DNA of 64,000 bases from Paenibacillus whitsoniae. Lineage in GTDB: Bacteria; Bacillota; Bacilli; Paenibacillales; NBRC-103111. The notes beneath the pieces are model-generated. The model was not told the DNA's origin, ran no database searches, and saw only the letters and a list, made by a program, of their open reading frames with translations. Position 1 is the stretch's first letter; each line of letters begins with the position of its first letter. Positions 34,697 through 42,038 of this stretch are shown here, in pieces. The stretch is from positions 1-64,000 of the forward strand of contig NZ_RXHU01000066.1 of assembly GCF_003955665.1 (NCBI RefSeq). The letters are read 5' to 3'. The position numbers were made by a program, and so were the translations under genes.

Positions 34697-35584
34697 GTGT
34701 CTGCTGACTTAGGGTACATATTGCGCAAGACCAGGCTGGAAAAAAAGATGTCGCTCGACGAGCTTCAGGAAGTGACGAAAATTCGCAAACGGTACTTGGA
34801 AGCGATTGAAGAGGGGAACTACAAGGTTCTTCCGGGAAGCTTTTATGTCCGGGCGTTTATTAAAAGCTACGCGGAAGCACTTGGGCTGGATCCGACGGAA
34901 GTCTTGAGCATGTATCAATCGACGAATCCGACGCCTGTTGTGGAGAAACCTGTTGTTGAAGCCATCCGGCCAAACCGTTCGAGCGTTCATAATACCGAGA
35001 AAATGAGCAGATGGGCCTCCAGTTTAATGTTTGTGTGCTTCATTTTGCTGATTTTCGGGATTGTGTACTACTACACGTACAAAAATTATAAGGGGACGCC
35101 GGCCGACGAGACGCCTTCGCAAACATCGACAACGCGTATTACGGATTCAACGAATCCGAATCCGTCGCCAGGCACGTCGGTGAACGCGACTGGGGCGAGC
35201 AATCCGTCTCCGATTGTCTCCACTGCGCCAACACCTTCACCTACACCTACGCCGACCCCGCCGGCCGTTCAAGTGAAATTCACTTCTGCGGATAAAGGCG
35301 TTGACAACTATGCGGTGACAGGAGCGCCTAAGCTAAGCATTCAAATGACAATAACGGGGCCCTGCTGGATTCGAATCGATGCGGTCAAAAGCGACGGGAG
35401 CAAAGAAATGCTGAGACAGAAGCTGTATAACGCCGGTGATACGGATACGTTCGAACTGGATAATTCGGCTTACTTGAATGTGGGAGCGGCAAGCGCGCTG
35501 CAGCTGAATGTCAACGGAACGCTTGTTCCAGTCGGCGATACGCCGAATCCGAAGCGGCTACAGCTGAACCTGCAGAAAAGCTAG
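34697..35584 (+). CDS. rodZ: RodZ-family cytoskeletal/HTH protein (YmfM)
   Basis: 295 residues. An N-terminal helix-turn-helix (DLGYILRKTRLEKKMSLDEL; KRYLEAIEEGNYKVLPG) is followed by a single membrane segment (WASSLMFVCFILLIFGIVYYY, about residues 108-128), a Thr/Pro/Ser-rich linker and an extracytoplasmic DUF4115 beta domain. RodZ links MreB filaments to the membrane in cell-shape control. GTG at 34697 after GGAGGTGA. The gene ends with a strong terminator. Confidence 0.9.
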   Translation: MSADLGYILRKTRLEKKMSLDELQEVTKIRKRYLEAIEEGNYKVLPGSFYVRAFIKSYAEALGLDPTEVLSMYQSTNPTPVVEKPVVEAIRPNRSSVHNTEKMSRWASSLMFVCFILLIFGIVYYYTYKNYKGTPADETPSQTSTTRITDSTNPNPSPGTSVNATGASNPSPIVSTAPTPSPTPTPTPPAVQVKFTSADKGVDNYAVTGAPKLSIQMTITGPCWIRIDAVKSDGSKEMLRQKLYNAGDTDTFELDNSAYLNVGAASALQLNVNGTLVPVGDTPNPKRLQLNLQKS

Positions 35585-35629
35585 CTTTTTGACACTTCCT
35601 GCGCTTTCCCCGGAAATAAAAATGAGGCT

Positions 35630-35669
35630 GGGAAATATTCGCGTGCATGCACCGGATATTTCCTTTTTT
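35630..35669 (+). terminator. rodZ terminator
   Basis: GGAAATATTC (35631-35640) pairs with GGATATTTCC (35654-35663), 10 bp with one G-U, then six T. The loop contains the palindrome GTGCATGCAC. Confidence 0.83.
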
Positions 35670-35724
35670 ATGCGTTCTTGCTATAATGCAAGAAGTAATT
35701 TGAAGGAAAGGGTGTTCGTGAGAA

Positions 35725-36216
35725 ATGAGTTCAGAAAGCTCTTTTGATATTGTTTCCAAGGTGGACATGCAGGAATTGAACAATGCGATCCAGCAAGCGG
35801 AGAAGGAAATGCTGAATCGTTTTGACTTTAAAGGGAGCAAGAGTTCCATCAAGCTGGAGAAGGATCAGCTCGTAGTCGTCTCTGACGATGAATTCAAGCT
35901 TCAGAACGTACTGGATATTTTGCATGCCAAAATGACCAAACGCGGAATCTCCATTAAGAATCTCGATTATTCTAAAGTGGAGCCGGCGGCAGGACAAACC
36001 GTCCGCCAAAAAATCAGCTTAAAGCAAGGCGTCGATCAAGAAAACGCCAAGAAGATCAACATTTTGATCCGCGATTCAAAGCTCAAAGTCAAATCGCAAA
36101 TTCAAGGCGACCAAATTCGGGTCACAGGCAAAAGCAGAGACGACCTCCAAGCCGTCATCGCCATGCTGCGGAAGGCGGAAATCCCGCTAGATCTGCAGTT
36201 TGTCAATTTGAAATAA
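35725..36216 (+). CDS. YajQ-family nucleotide-binding protein
   Basis: 163 residues, duplicated ferredoxin-like (ACT-like) fold. Family blocks: SSFDIVSKVDMQELNNAI, NRFDFKGSKSSI, QKISLKQGVDQENAKKINILI and VTGKSRDDLQAVIAMLR. Some YajQ proteins bind cyclic-di-GMP and act with transcription factors; others bind RNA/tRNA. This window also carries a GGDEF-EAL protein. ATG at 35725 after AAGGAAAGGGTG. It has its own terminator, so it is probably monocistronic. Confidence 0.92.
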   Translation: MSSESSFDIVSKVDMQELNNAIQQAEKEMLNRFDFKGSKSSIKLEKDQLVVVSDDEFKLQNVLDILHAKMTKRGISIKNLDYSKVEPAAGQTVRQKISLKQGVDQENAKKINILIRDSKLKVKSQIQGDQIRVTGKSRDDLQAVIAMLRKAEIPLDLQFVNLK

Positions 36217-36220
36217 TCCA

Positions 36221-36256
36221 AAGTCCCCCTATGGAAGTAGGGGGCTTTTAGTTTTT
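36221..36256 (+). terminator. yajQ terminator
   Basis: CCCCCTA / TAGGGGG stem flanked by AAG/CTT with T-rich tail; its tail overlaps the -35 of the rimO promoter. Confidence 0.83.
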
Positions 36257-36283
36257 GACACCCCATAGGGCATGTATTATACT
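36255..36283 (+). promoter_or_regulatory. Sigma-A promoter of rimO-pgsA
   Basis: TTGACA (36255-36260), 17 bases, TATACT (36278-36283): near consensus, about 40 bases upstream of rimO. Confidence 0.8.
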
Positions 36284-36323
36284 GATAGGTAGCGTTCGAG
36301 GACTATTGGAGGTTGTTTTATTC

Positions 36324-37655
36324 ATGACAGAGAAGGTAAAAGTTGTTACGCTCGGGTGCGAGAAGAACCTGGTCGACTCCGAGATTATGTCAGGGCTGAT
36401 TCATGGCCGCGGCTACCAACTGGTTGATAATAAAGAAGAGGCAACCGTTATTATTGTAAACACTTGCGGGTTTATTGATGCGGCCAAGGAAGAGTCCGTC
36501 AATACGATTTTGGATATGGCCGAACTGAAGCAGACTGCCAATTTGAAAGCGTTGATCGTTTCCGGTTGTTTGACGCAGCGTTACAAACAGCAATTAATGG
36601 ATGAAATGCCGGAGATCGACGGCATTGTCGGCACCGGTGATTTTGATAAAATCAATCATATCGTGGATGAAGCGCTGCGTGGCAAGAAACCGGTTCTGAT
36701 TGGGAATCCGGTATTTAACTATGACGCAGATCTGCCGCGCCTTGTGACGACACCTCGCTATACGGCTTATGTGAAAATTGCGGAAGGCTGCGACAATGCA
36801 TGCACGTTCTGCTCGATCCCGATTATGCGGGGGGCTTTCAAGAGCCGGTCCATCGAGTCGATTGTAGCGGAAGTCGCGAATTTGGCGGCACAAGGCGTGA
36901 AAGAAGTCAGCCTGATTGCCCAGGACTCCACGAATTACGGAACAGATTTGTTTGAAGGCCGTTTCATGCTTCCTACCTTGCTGAATAAAGTGAGCGAAGT
37001 GGAGGGCATCGAGTGGGTACGTCTGCACTATGCGTATCCAGGCTTCTTCAGCGATGAGTTGATCGACGTCATTGCGAACAATCCGAAGGTGTGCAAATAT
37101 ATCGATATGCCGCTGCAGCACAGCGAAGATTCGATTTTGAAAAGAATGCGCAGACCGGGCCGTCAAAAGGATACCCGCGAACTGGTGCGTAAAATCCGTG
37201 AGGCCATTCCGGACGTCGCGCTTCGCACGTCCTTGATCGTCGGTTTCCCAGGCGAAACTGAAGAAGATTTTGAGAACCTAAAAGCATTCGTTCGCGAGAT
37301 GCAATTTGACCGCCTTGGCGTGTTCGCGTATTCCCAAGAGGACGATACACCTGCTTCGCGTCTGCCGAATCAGGTGCCGGATGAAGTCAAAGAATATCGC
37401 GCGAATGTCATCATGGAAATTCAACGCGAGATTTCCAATCTCCGCGGAGGCCGCCGCATCGGTCAAGAAATTGATGTGTTGATCGAGCGTTATGACGGAA
37501 GAAGCGACGTTTATGTCGGTCGTTCGCAATTCGATGCGCCGGAAATCGACGGCGAAGTCTTCGTCTCCAATGCCAAACTGAACATTGGCGAGCTGGCAAG
37601 AGTCCGCGTTACCCATTCCTATGAGTTCGATTTGTCGGGGGAGGTCATTGCATGA
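36324..37655 (+). CDS. rimO: Ribosomal protein S12 methylthiotransferase RimO
   Basis: 443 residues. It methylthiolates the conserved Asp of S12. The N-terminal UPF0004 domain carries cysteines at TLGCEKN, NTCGFID and SGCLTQRY for one 4Fe-4S cluster. The radical SAM core has CDNACTFCSIPIMRG (CxxxCxxC) and a C-terminal TRAM domain. SIPIMRG and the short cysteine spacing separate it from MiaB, which is also in this window. ATG at 36324 follows GGAGG by 11 bases; a longer frame runs through the promoter. It overlaps pgsA by ATGA. Confidence 0.94.
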   Translation: MTEKVKVVTLGCEKNLVDSEIMSGLIHGRGYQLVDNKEEATVIIVNTCGFIDAAKEESVNTILDMAELKQTANLKALIVSGCLTQRYKQQLMDEMPEIDGIVGTGDFDKINHIVDEALRGKKPVLIGNPVFNYDADLPRLVTTPRYTAYVKIAEGCDNACTFCSIPIMRGAFKSRSIESIVAEVANLAAQGVKEVSLIAQDSTNYGTDLFEGRFMLPTLLNKVSEVEGIEWVRLHYAYPGFFSDELIDVIANNPKVCKYIDMPLQHSEDSILKRMRRPGRQKDTRELVRKIREAIPDVALRTSLIVGFPGETEEDFENLKAFVREMQFDRLGVFAYSQEDDTPASRLPNQVPDEVKEYRANVIMEIQREISNLRGGRRIGQEIDVLIERYDGRSDVYVGRSQFDAPEIDGEVFVSNAKLNIGELARVRVTHSYEFDLSGEVIA

Positions 37656-38236
37656 ATCTGGCCAACCGCATCACCGTAGCGAGAATTTTATTAGTACCGA
37701 TCATCATGTTTTTTCTGTTGGTGAAGGTGAAATTCCCACATATACGGATAGAGGAATTCAGCATCACGTATAATCAAATTATTGCCGCTTTAATTTTCAT
37801 TGTTGCGGCGAGCACAGACAGTTTGGACGGCTACATTGCCAGAAAGCGCAATCTCGTTACGAATTTGGGCAAGCTGCTCGATCCCTTGGCGGACAAGCTG
37901 CTTGTCACCGCCGTGCTCGTCTCATTGGTGGAAATGGACAAAGTGGATGCCTGGATTGTCATCGTCATCATCAGCAGGGAGTGGGCCGTTACCGGTCTGC
38001 GGCAAATCGCTTTGCTTGAAGGAACGGTTATGGCGGCCAGCAAGTGGGGGAAAGCGAAGACCGCAGCACAAATTACTGCGATTATCGCCCTGTTGATCAA
38101 TAATTTTCCGTTTACGTTCCTAGATTTTCCTTTTGATGTGATTGCCAGCTGGGCGGCAGCGATTATTACAGTTTATTCCGGTATTGAATATTTCGTTAAG
38201 AATAAACATGTTATTGATTTTACAGATAAGCAGTAG
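37652..38236 (+). CDS. pgsA: CDP-diacylglycerol-glycerol-3-phosphate 3-phosphatidyltransferase
   Basis: 194 residues, integral membrane protein with about five or six segments. Catalytic CDP-alcohol phosphotransferase motif DGYIARKRNLVTNLGKLLDP followed by LADK, giving the DG-AR-G-D-D pattern. It makes phosphatidylglycerophosphate, the precursor of phosphatidylglycerol and cardiolipin. It is coupled to rimO. A large inverted repeat follows before cinA. Confidence 0.96.
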   Translation: MNLANRITVARILLVPIIMFFLLVKVKFPHIRIEEFSITYNQIIAALIFIVAASTDSLDGYIARKRNLVTNLGKLLDPLADKLLVTAVLVSLVEMDKVDAWIVIVIISREWAVTGLRQIALLEGTVMAASKWGKAKTAAQITAIIALLINNFPFTFLDFPFDVIASWAAAIITVYSGIEYFVKNKHVIDFTDKQ

Positions 38237-38242
38237 TACATA

Positions 38243-38346
38243 GGGAGCTTTCCGAAATTTATGCCTGCTGTTTCAGATAAAGCCTCTGGAGTTCACGGAG
38301 ATTTGCTTGAAACATATCGGTACGGTACTTGATTTCGGAAAGTCCC
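38243..38346 (+). repeat. Large bulged inverted repeat with nested hairpin between pgsA and cinA
   Basis: GGGA-g-CTTTCCGAAAT (38243-38258) pairs with ATTTCGGAAAG-TCCC (38332-38346), 15 bp with a single bulged G. Inside the 73-base loop TGTTTCA (38269-38275) pairs with TGAAACA (38308-38314). No T run follows, so it does not look like a simple terminator. Confidence 0.65.
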
Positions 38347-38423
38347 CATAAATGCCTCTAATCACGGCAGCACCATGCTGGCCAGGGTGGAGGTTTTCTC
38401 ACTTTGAGGGGGTTATGATACGT

Positions 38424-39674
38424 ATGAAGGCGGAGATCATTGCGGTAGGAACAGAACTGCTGCTGGGGCAGATTGTGAACACGAATGCGCAATTTCTGGC
38501 ACAGGAATGTGCGGCGCTGGGGATCAACGTATACTTTCAGACGGTTGTCGGCGATAACGAGCAGCGACTGATGGACAGCTTGAAGCTGGCGGCATCAAGA
38601 GCCGATGTCGTGATTTGCACAGGCGGTCTTGGACCGACCCAGGATGACCTCACGAAGGACGTGCTAGCCGCTTATGCTGGGTGTAAATTAATCTTACACG
38701 AACCCTCGATGAAGGCGATTGAAGACTTGTTCGCCTCACGAGGCATCCATATGGTGGAAAGCAATCGCCGGCAGGCGCTCATGCTGGAAGGCAGTACGCC
38801 GCTAATCAATGATGCCGGTCTTGCCGTTGGGAATGCCGTAACGATTCAGGGGACGCATTTTGTCCTGCTGCCCGGTCCTCCCAAAGAAATGAAGCCGATG
38901 TTTACGAACTATGCGGCCAAATGGTTAAGTGCGTTAATGAATGAACCGGTGCCTCTCTACTCTAAAATGCTCAAATTTGCCGGCATCGGGGAGTCGACAC
39001 TGGAGCATCAACTGCTGGACCTGATTCAGACGCAGACGAATCCGACTATCGCCCCTTATGCCAAAGAAGGCGAAGTGGCAATCCGCCTAACGACCCGGGC
39101 GCATACGGAGGAAGAAGGCGAGGCGTTGATGGCGCCGACGATGCAAGAGATTCGGGGACGTGTAGGCGAGTACCTCTACGCCGTTCAGAATGTGCCGTTA
39201 GAAGCCGTAATCGTGCATAGGCTGATAGAGACCGAGCGAACGTTAAGCGTTGCAGAGAGCTGTACAGGCGGTCTGCTTAGCGATCTTATTACCGGAGTCT
39301 CGGGCAGTTCGCAGCCGTTTCTTGGGGGCATTATATGTTACACGAATGATGTGAAGCACGGCTTGCTAGGCGTTCCAAAGGACGTTCTGGAGGGAGAAGG
39401 GGCTCCGGGAGCAGTTAGCCAGGAAACGGCGATGCTCCTGGCTGAGGGGCTGCTGCGCACGCTTGGGAGCGATATCGGTATCTCCGTGACCGGAGTTGCT
39501 GGGCCGAATCCGTCGGAGGGGAAACCGGTCGGGCTCGTTTATGTCGGCTTGGCGCAGAATGGCAAGGAGACGCAGGTGTTCACGCTGCAGCTCTCGGGTA
39601 GTCGGGGCATGATCAAGCTGCGTGCCGCCAAAAGCGCACTCTACCAATTATGGAAGCAGTTGAAAGAAAACTAG
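38424..39674 (+). CDS. cinA: Competence/damage-inducible protein CinA
   Basis: 416 residues, as in B. subtilis. The N-terminal molybdopterin-binding-like domain (MKAEIIAVGTELLLGQIVNT; TGGLGPTQDDLTKDV) acts on ADP-ribose or NMN-type pyrophosphates in homologues. The C-terminal PncC-like NMN deamidase domain contains LSVAESCTGGLLSDLITGVSGSS and SVTGVAGPNPSEGKPVGLVY. ATG 38424 lies 11 bases after GGGGG; earlier in-frame codons are upstream of the ribosome site. The cinA-recA order is widely conserved. Confidence 0.95.
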   Translation: MKAEIIAVGTELLLGQIVNTNAQFLAQECAALGINVYFQTVVGDNEQRLMDSLKLAASRADVVICTGGLGPTQDDLTKDVLAAYAGCKLILHEPSMKAIEDLFASRGIHMVESNRRQALMLEGSTPLINDAGLAVGNAVTIQGTHFVLLPGPPKEMKPMFTNYAAKWLSALMNEPVPLYSKMLKFAGIGESTLEHQLLDLIQTQTNPTIAPYAKEGEVAIRLTTRAHTEEEGEALMAPTMQEIRGRVGEYLYAVQNVPLEAVIVHRLIETERTLSVAESCTGGLLSDLITGVSGSSQPFLGGIICYTNDVKHGLLGVPKDVLEGEGAPGAVSQETAMLLAEGLLRTLGSDIGISVTGVAGPNPSEGKPVGLVYVGLAQNGKETQVFTLQLSGSRGMIKLRAAKSALYQLWKQLKEN

Positions 39675-39688
39675 ATTTCCAGTATAAT
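39660..39688 (+). promoter_or_regulatory. Promoter inside the 3' end of cinA, upstream of recA
   Basis: TTGAAA (39660-39665), 17 bases, TATAAT (39683-39688). Transcription would start about 150 bases before recA and run straight into the 17-bp hairpin. Confidence 0.6.
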
Positions 39689-39704
39689 GGGAAATATGTT
39701 GGCG

Positions 39705-39744
39705 GAAGAACCGCAGCAAAGCGATAACTTTGTTGCGGTTCTTC
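39705..39744 (+). terminator. 17-bp perfect hairpin in the recA leader
   Basis: GAAGAACCGCAGCAAAG (39705-39721) pairs throughout with CTTTGTTGCGGTTCTTC (39728-39744), one G-U pair, six-base loop. No clean T run (GTTTG), so either a weak cinA terminator or an mRNA 5' structure. Confidence 0.6.
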
Positions 39745-39761
39745 GTTTGTTCGCAGAAAAA

Positions 39762-39775
39762 CGAATGTATGTTCG
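39762..39775 (+). promoter_or_regulatory. LexA/DinR SOS box
   Basis: CGAATGTATGTTCG matches the Bacillus SOS box CGAACN4GTTCG at all but one position. It lies about 45 bases upstream of a TATAAT at 39819-39824, and recA is a classic LexA target. Confidence 0.8.
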
Positions 39776-39844
39776 AAAAAATGCTTGGCAAACGGACCAA
39801 AACAAGTTATCATATACCTATAATGATAGAAGGAAGTGGTCGTT

Positions 39845-40888
39845 TTGTCAGATCGTCGTGCCGCATTAGATAACGCATTACGTCAAATTGAGAAGCAATT
39901 CGGTAAAGGCTCCATCATGAAACTTGGGGAATCAACACACATGCAGGTTGAAACCATTTCATCGGGAGCATTGGCACTTGATATAGCGCTAGGAATCGGT
40001 GGGTTCCCGCGCGGAAGAATTATTGAAGTTTACGGACCGGAGTCTTCCGGTAAAACAACCGTCGCTTTGCATGCTATCGCAGAAGTGCAAAAGGTTGGCG
40101 GACAAGCCGCATTTATCGACGCAGAGCATGCGCTTGATCCTTTGTATGCCAGTAAGCTGGGCATCAACATCGACGAATTGCTGCTTTCCCAACCGGATAC
40201 CGGGGAGCAGGCGCTTGAAATCGCCGAAGCGCTTGTGCGAAGCGGCGCGGTGGACATTATCGTGATCGACTCCGTCGCAGCGCTCGTTCCGAAAGCGGAG
40301 ATTGAAGGCGACATGGGGGATTCCCACGTTGGTTTGCAAGCACGCTTGATGTCTCAAGCGCTGCGAAAGCTGTCCGGCGCCATTAACAAATCCAAAGTTA
40401 TTGCCATCTTCATTAACCAGCTGCGTGAGAAAGTCGGCGTCATGTTCGGCAATCCGGAGACAACGCCTGGCGGGCGCGCATTGAAATTCTATTCATCCGT
40501 TCGTTTGGACGTTCGCCGCGTTGAGACAATTAAACAGGGTAACGATATGGTAGGGAACCGTACGCGCATTAAAGTCGTGAAGAATAAGGTTGCACCTCCG
40601 TTCAAGCAGGCTGAAGTCGACATTATGTACGGTGAAGGGATTTCTCGCGAGGGCAGTATTGTCGACATTGCGACAGAAATGGACATTATTAATAAAAGCG
40701 GCGCTTGGTATTCGTTTGAAGGCGAACGCTTAGGTCAAGGTCGCGAGAATGCGAAGCAATTCTTGAAAGAGAACAAAGCGATCTCTGATACAATCGAAGG
40801 CAAAATTCGCGAAAACAGCAATTTGATTAAAGTCGTCGGCCCGAATGTTGATGACGAAGAGGACGAAATAGAATTAGAACTTGAATAA
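39845..40888 (+). CDS. recA: Recombinase RecA
   Basis: 347 residues. It forms the nucleoprotein filament for strand exchange and triggers LexA self-cleavage. The N-terminus MSDRRAALDNALRQIEKQF is typical. Walker A is GPESSGKTT, Walker B is IIVIDSVAAL, and loops L1/L2 are EGDMGDSHVGLQARLMSQALRK in part and the MFGNPETTPGG region. The acidic tail is DDEEDEIELELE. TTG 39845 gives the family start; the in-frame GTG at 39836 lies too near AGGAAG. Control by the SOS box just upstream is expected. Confidence 0.98.
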   Translation: MSDRRAALDNALRQIEKQFGKGSIMKLGESTHMQVETISSGALALDIALGIGGFPRGRIIEVYGPESSGKTTVALHAIAEVQKVGGQAAFIDAEHALDPLYASKLGINIDELLLSQPDTGEQALEIAEALVRSGAVDIIVIDSVAALVPKAEIEGDMGDSHVGLQARLMSQALRKLSGAINKSKVIAIFINQLREKVGVMFGNPETTPGGRALKFYSSVRLDVRRVETIKQGNDMVGNRTRIKVVKNKVAPPFKQAEVDIMYGEGISREGSIVDIATEMDIINKSGAWYSFEGERLGQGRENAKQFLKENKAISDTIEGKIRENSNLIKVVGPNVDDEEDEIELELE

Positions 40889-40902
40889 GTGAAGTTGAGT
40901 CG

Positions 40903-40942
40903 AGAAGCACCTGACACCTTGTGTGGAGGTGCTTCTTTTTTG
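40903..40942 (+). terminator. recA terminator
   Basis: AGAAGCACCT / AGGTGCTTCT with inner CAC/GTG, then a T run. Confidence 0.88.
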
Positions 40943-40959
40943 AATGGAGTGAGCGCATA

Positions 40960-41658
40960 ATGAGTGAGGAACAGCCACGAGTACTTGTCATTACCAAGGT
41001 AGAGAAGCAAAAGCGCGGCAAGCATAGATATAATATATTTTTGAACGAAGAATATGCGTTTTCTGTACATGAAGATATTTTAGTGAAGCATCGCTTAAAT
41101 AAAGGCGAGACATTGTTCCAAGAACAACTGCAAACGATTGTGCAGGATGAAGAGCGGAATTTGGGCTATGTGAAAGCGCTGCATATGGTCGGGAGAAGAC
41201 CCCATTCCTTGGCAGAACTGAAACGGAAGCTCAAAGAAAAGGGTTTTGAGCCGGACATCGTTGAGTGGGTCGCGAATAAGCTGGTGGAACAGAACTACAT
41301 TAATGATGAGGAATATGCGAAGATGCTTACGGATCATCGTGTCGTGTCGCAGAAGAAGGGCAGGCATCTCATCCGGCACGAACTGCAGCAGAAAGGGATT
41401 CACAAAGATGTGGTGAAGGATTCCATCGAATCGATCAACCCGGAGGATGAATACGCCGCTGCCTTCAAGATTGCGCAGACAAAATGGAAACAGACTTCTG
41501 GTAAGACGGTGGATCGCAAACGAAAAACCGCTGCGTTTCTCATGCGCAGAGGGTACGCGGGCGCTCTCGTACAGAGAGTTTTAAATGAGCTCAGTCAAGG
41601 CAACGAGGGCGAAGAGATGGATTTTGACGATGAGCATTTTGTGGGTGATTTTTATTAA
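40960..41658 (+). CDS. recX: RecA regulator RecX
   Basis: About 232 residues, the longer Bacillus-type RecX. Tandem three-helix repeats are visible: NLGYVKALHMVGRRPHSLAELKRKL; NKLVEQNYINDEEYAKMLTDH; GRHLIRHELQQKGIHKDVV. RecX modulates RecA filament growth. ATG 40960 after GGAGTGAG. The stop codon TAA is part of the first of two tandem palindromes. Confidence 0.92.
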   Translation: MSEEQPRVLVITKVEKQKRGKHRYNIFLNEEYAFSVHEDILVKHRLNKGETLFQEQLQTIVQDEERNLGYVKALHMVGRRPHSLAELKRKLKEKGFEPDIVEWVANKLVEQNYINDEEYAKMLTDHRVVSQKKGRHLIRHELQQKGIHKDVVKDSIESINPEDEYAAAFKIAQTKWKQTSGKTVDRKRKTAAFLMRRGYAGALVQRVLNELSQGNEGEEMDFDDEHFVGDFY

Positions 41659-41695
41659 TGTCATTAAATATTCGAAATTCAATTAATGTCATTAA
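41655..41695 (+). repeat. Two tandem copies of the palindrome TTAATGTCATTAA
   Basis: Identical 13-base palindromes at 41655-41667 and 41683-41695, centres 28 bases apart, separated by an AT-rich spacer containing TTCGAA. They look like a pair of operator half-sites rather than a terminator. Confidence 0.75.
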
Positions 41696-41739
41696 TAAAA
41701 ATTAAAAGACAGTAAAATCACGCTCCCTTGGACATCCGC

Positions 41740-41769
41740 TTGACAAGCTTCTTCGACAAAAGCTAAAAT
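41740..41769 (+). promoter_or_regulatory. Sigma-A promoter of rny
   Basis: TTGACA (41740-41745), 18 bases, TAAAAT (41764-41769). It leaves a leader of about 260 bases and lies 45 bases downstream of the tandem palindromes. Confidence 0.65.
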
Positions 41770-41775
41770 AATAAT

Positions 41776-42038
41776 GTATATTTTCATAATGTATTCAAAA
41801 TCATACTATTTTCATTGATTTTGAGCTGACAGCTGTAAAAATCGCCAATTTTTGCACTGTTAATTATGGACAATTAGCACGGTTACGTCTATTGGGACGA
41901 TCGTGCGCATTCCTTTAAAAGCCATACTCTGCAGCATTTGGGGTATGTACGACTAGCCAAACAATTGAAAATCGGAGTAAAGAACCGAAGGGTATCCCAA
42001 GCTCACACCTTGGAGAAACCAACGAGGAGGTGAACAAG
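41776..42038 (+). promoter_or_regulatory. Long structured leader of rny
   Basis: No gene is visible in this stretch. It is AT-rich at first (to about 41870), then holds hairpins: GCACG...CGTGC (about 41878-41911, with inner CGTC/GACG) and CATACTC...GGGTATG (about 41924-41949), followed by CCAAG...CTTGG (about 41997-42012) just before GAGGAGGTGA. It does not match a riboswitch class that I recognise. Confidence 0.5.

Noticed and set aside
39741..39755. Second LexA box upstream of the recA SOS box
   Set aside because: Only one half (GTTCG) is good; the other half belongs to the hairpin arm.
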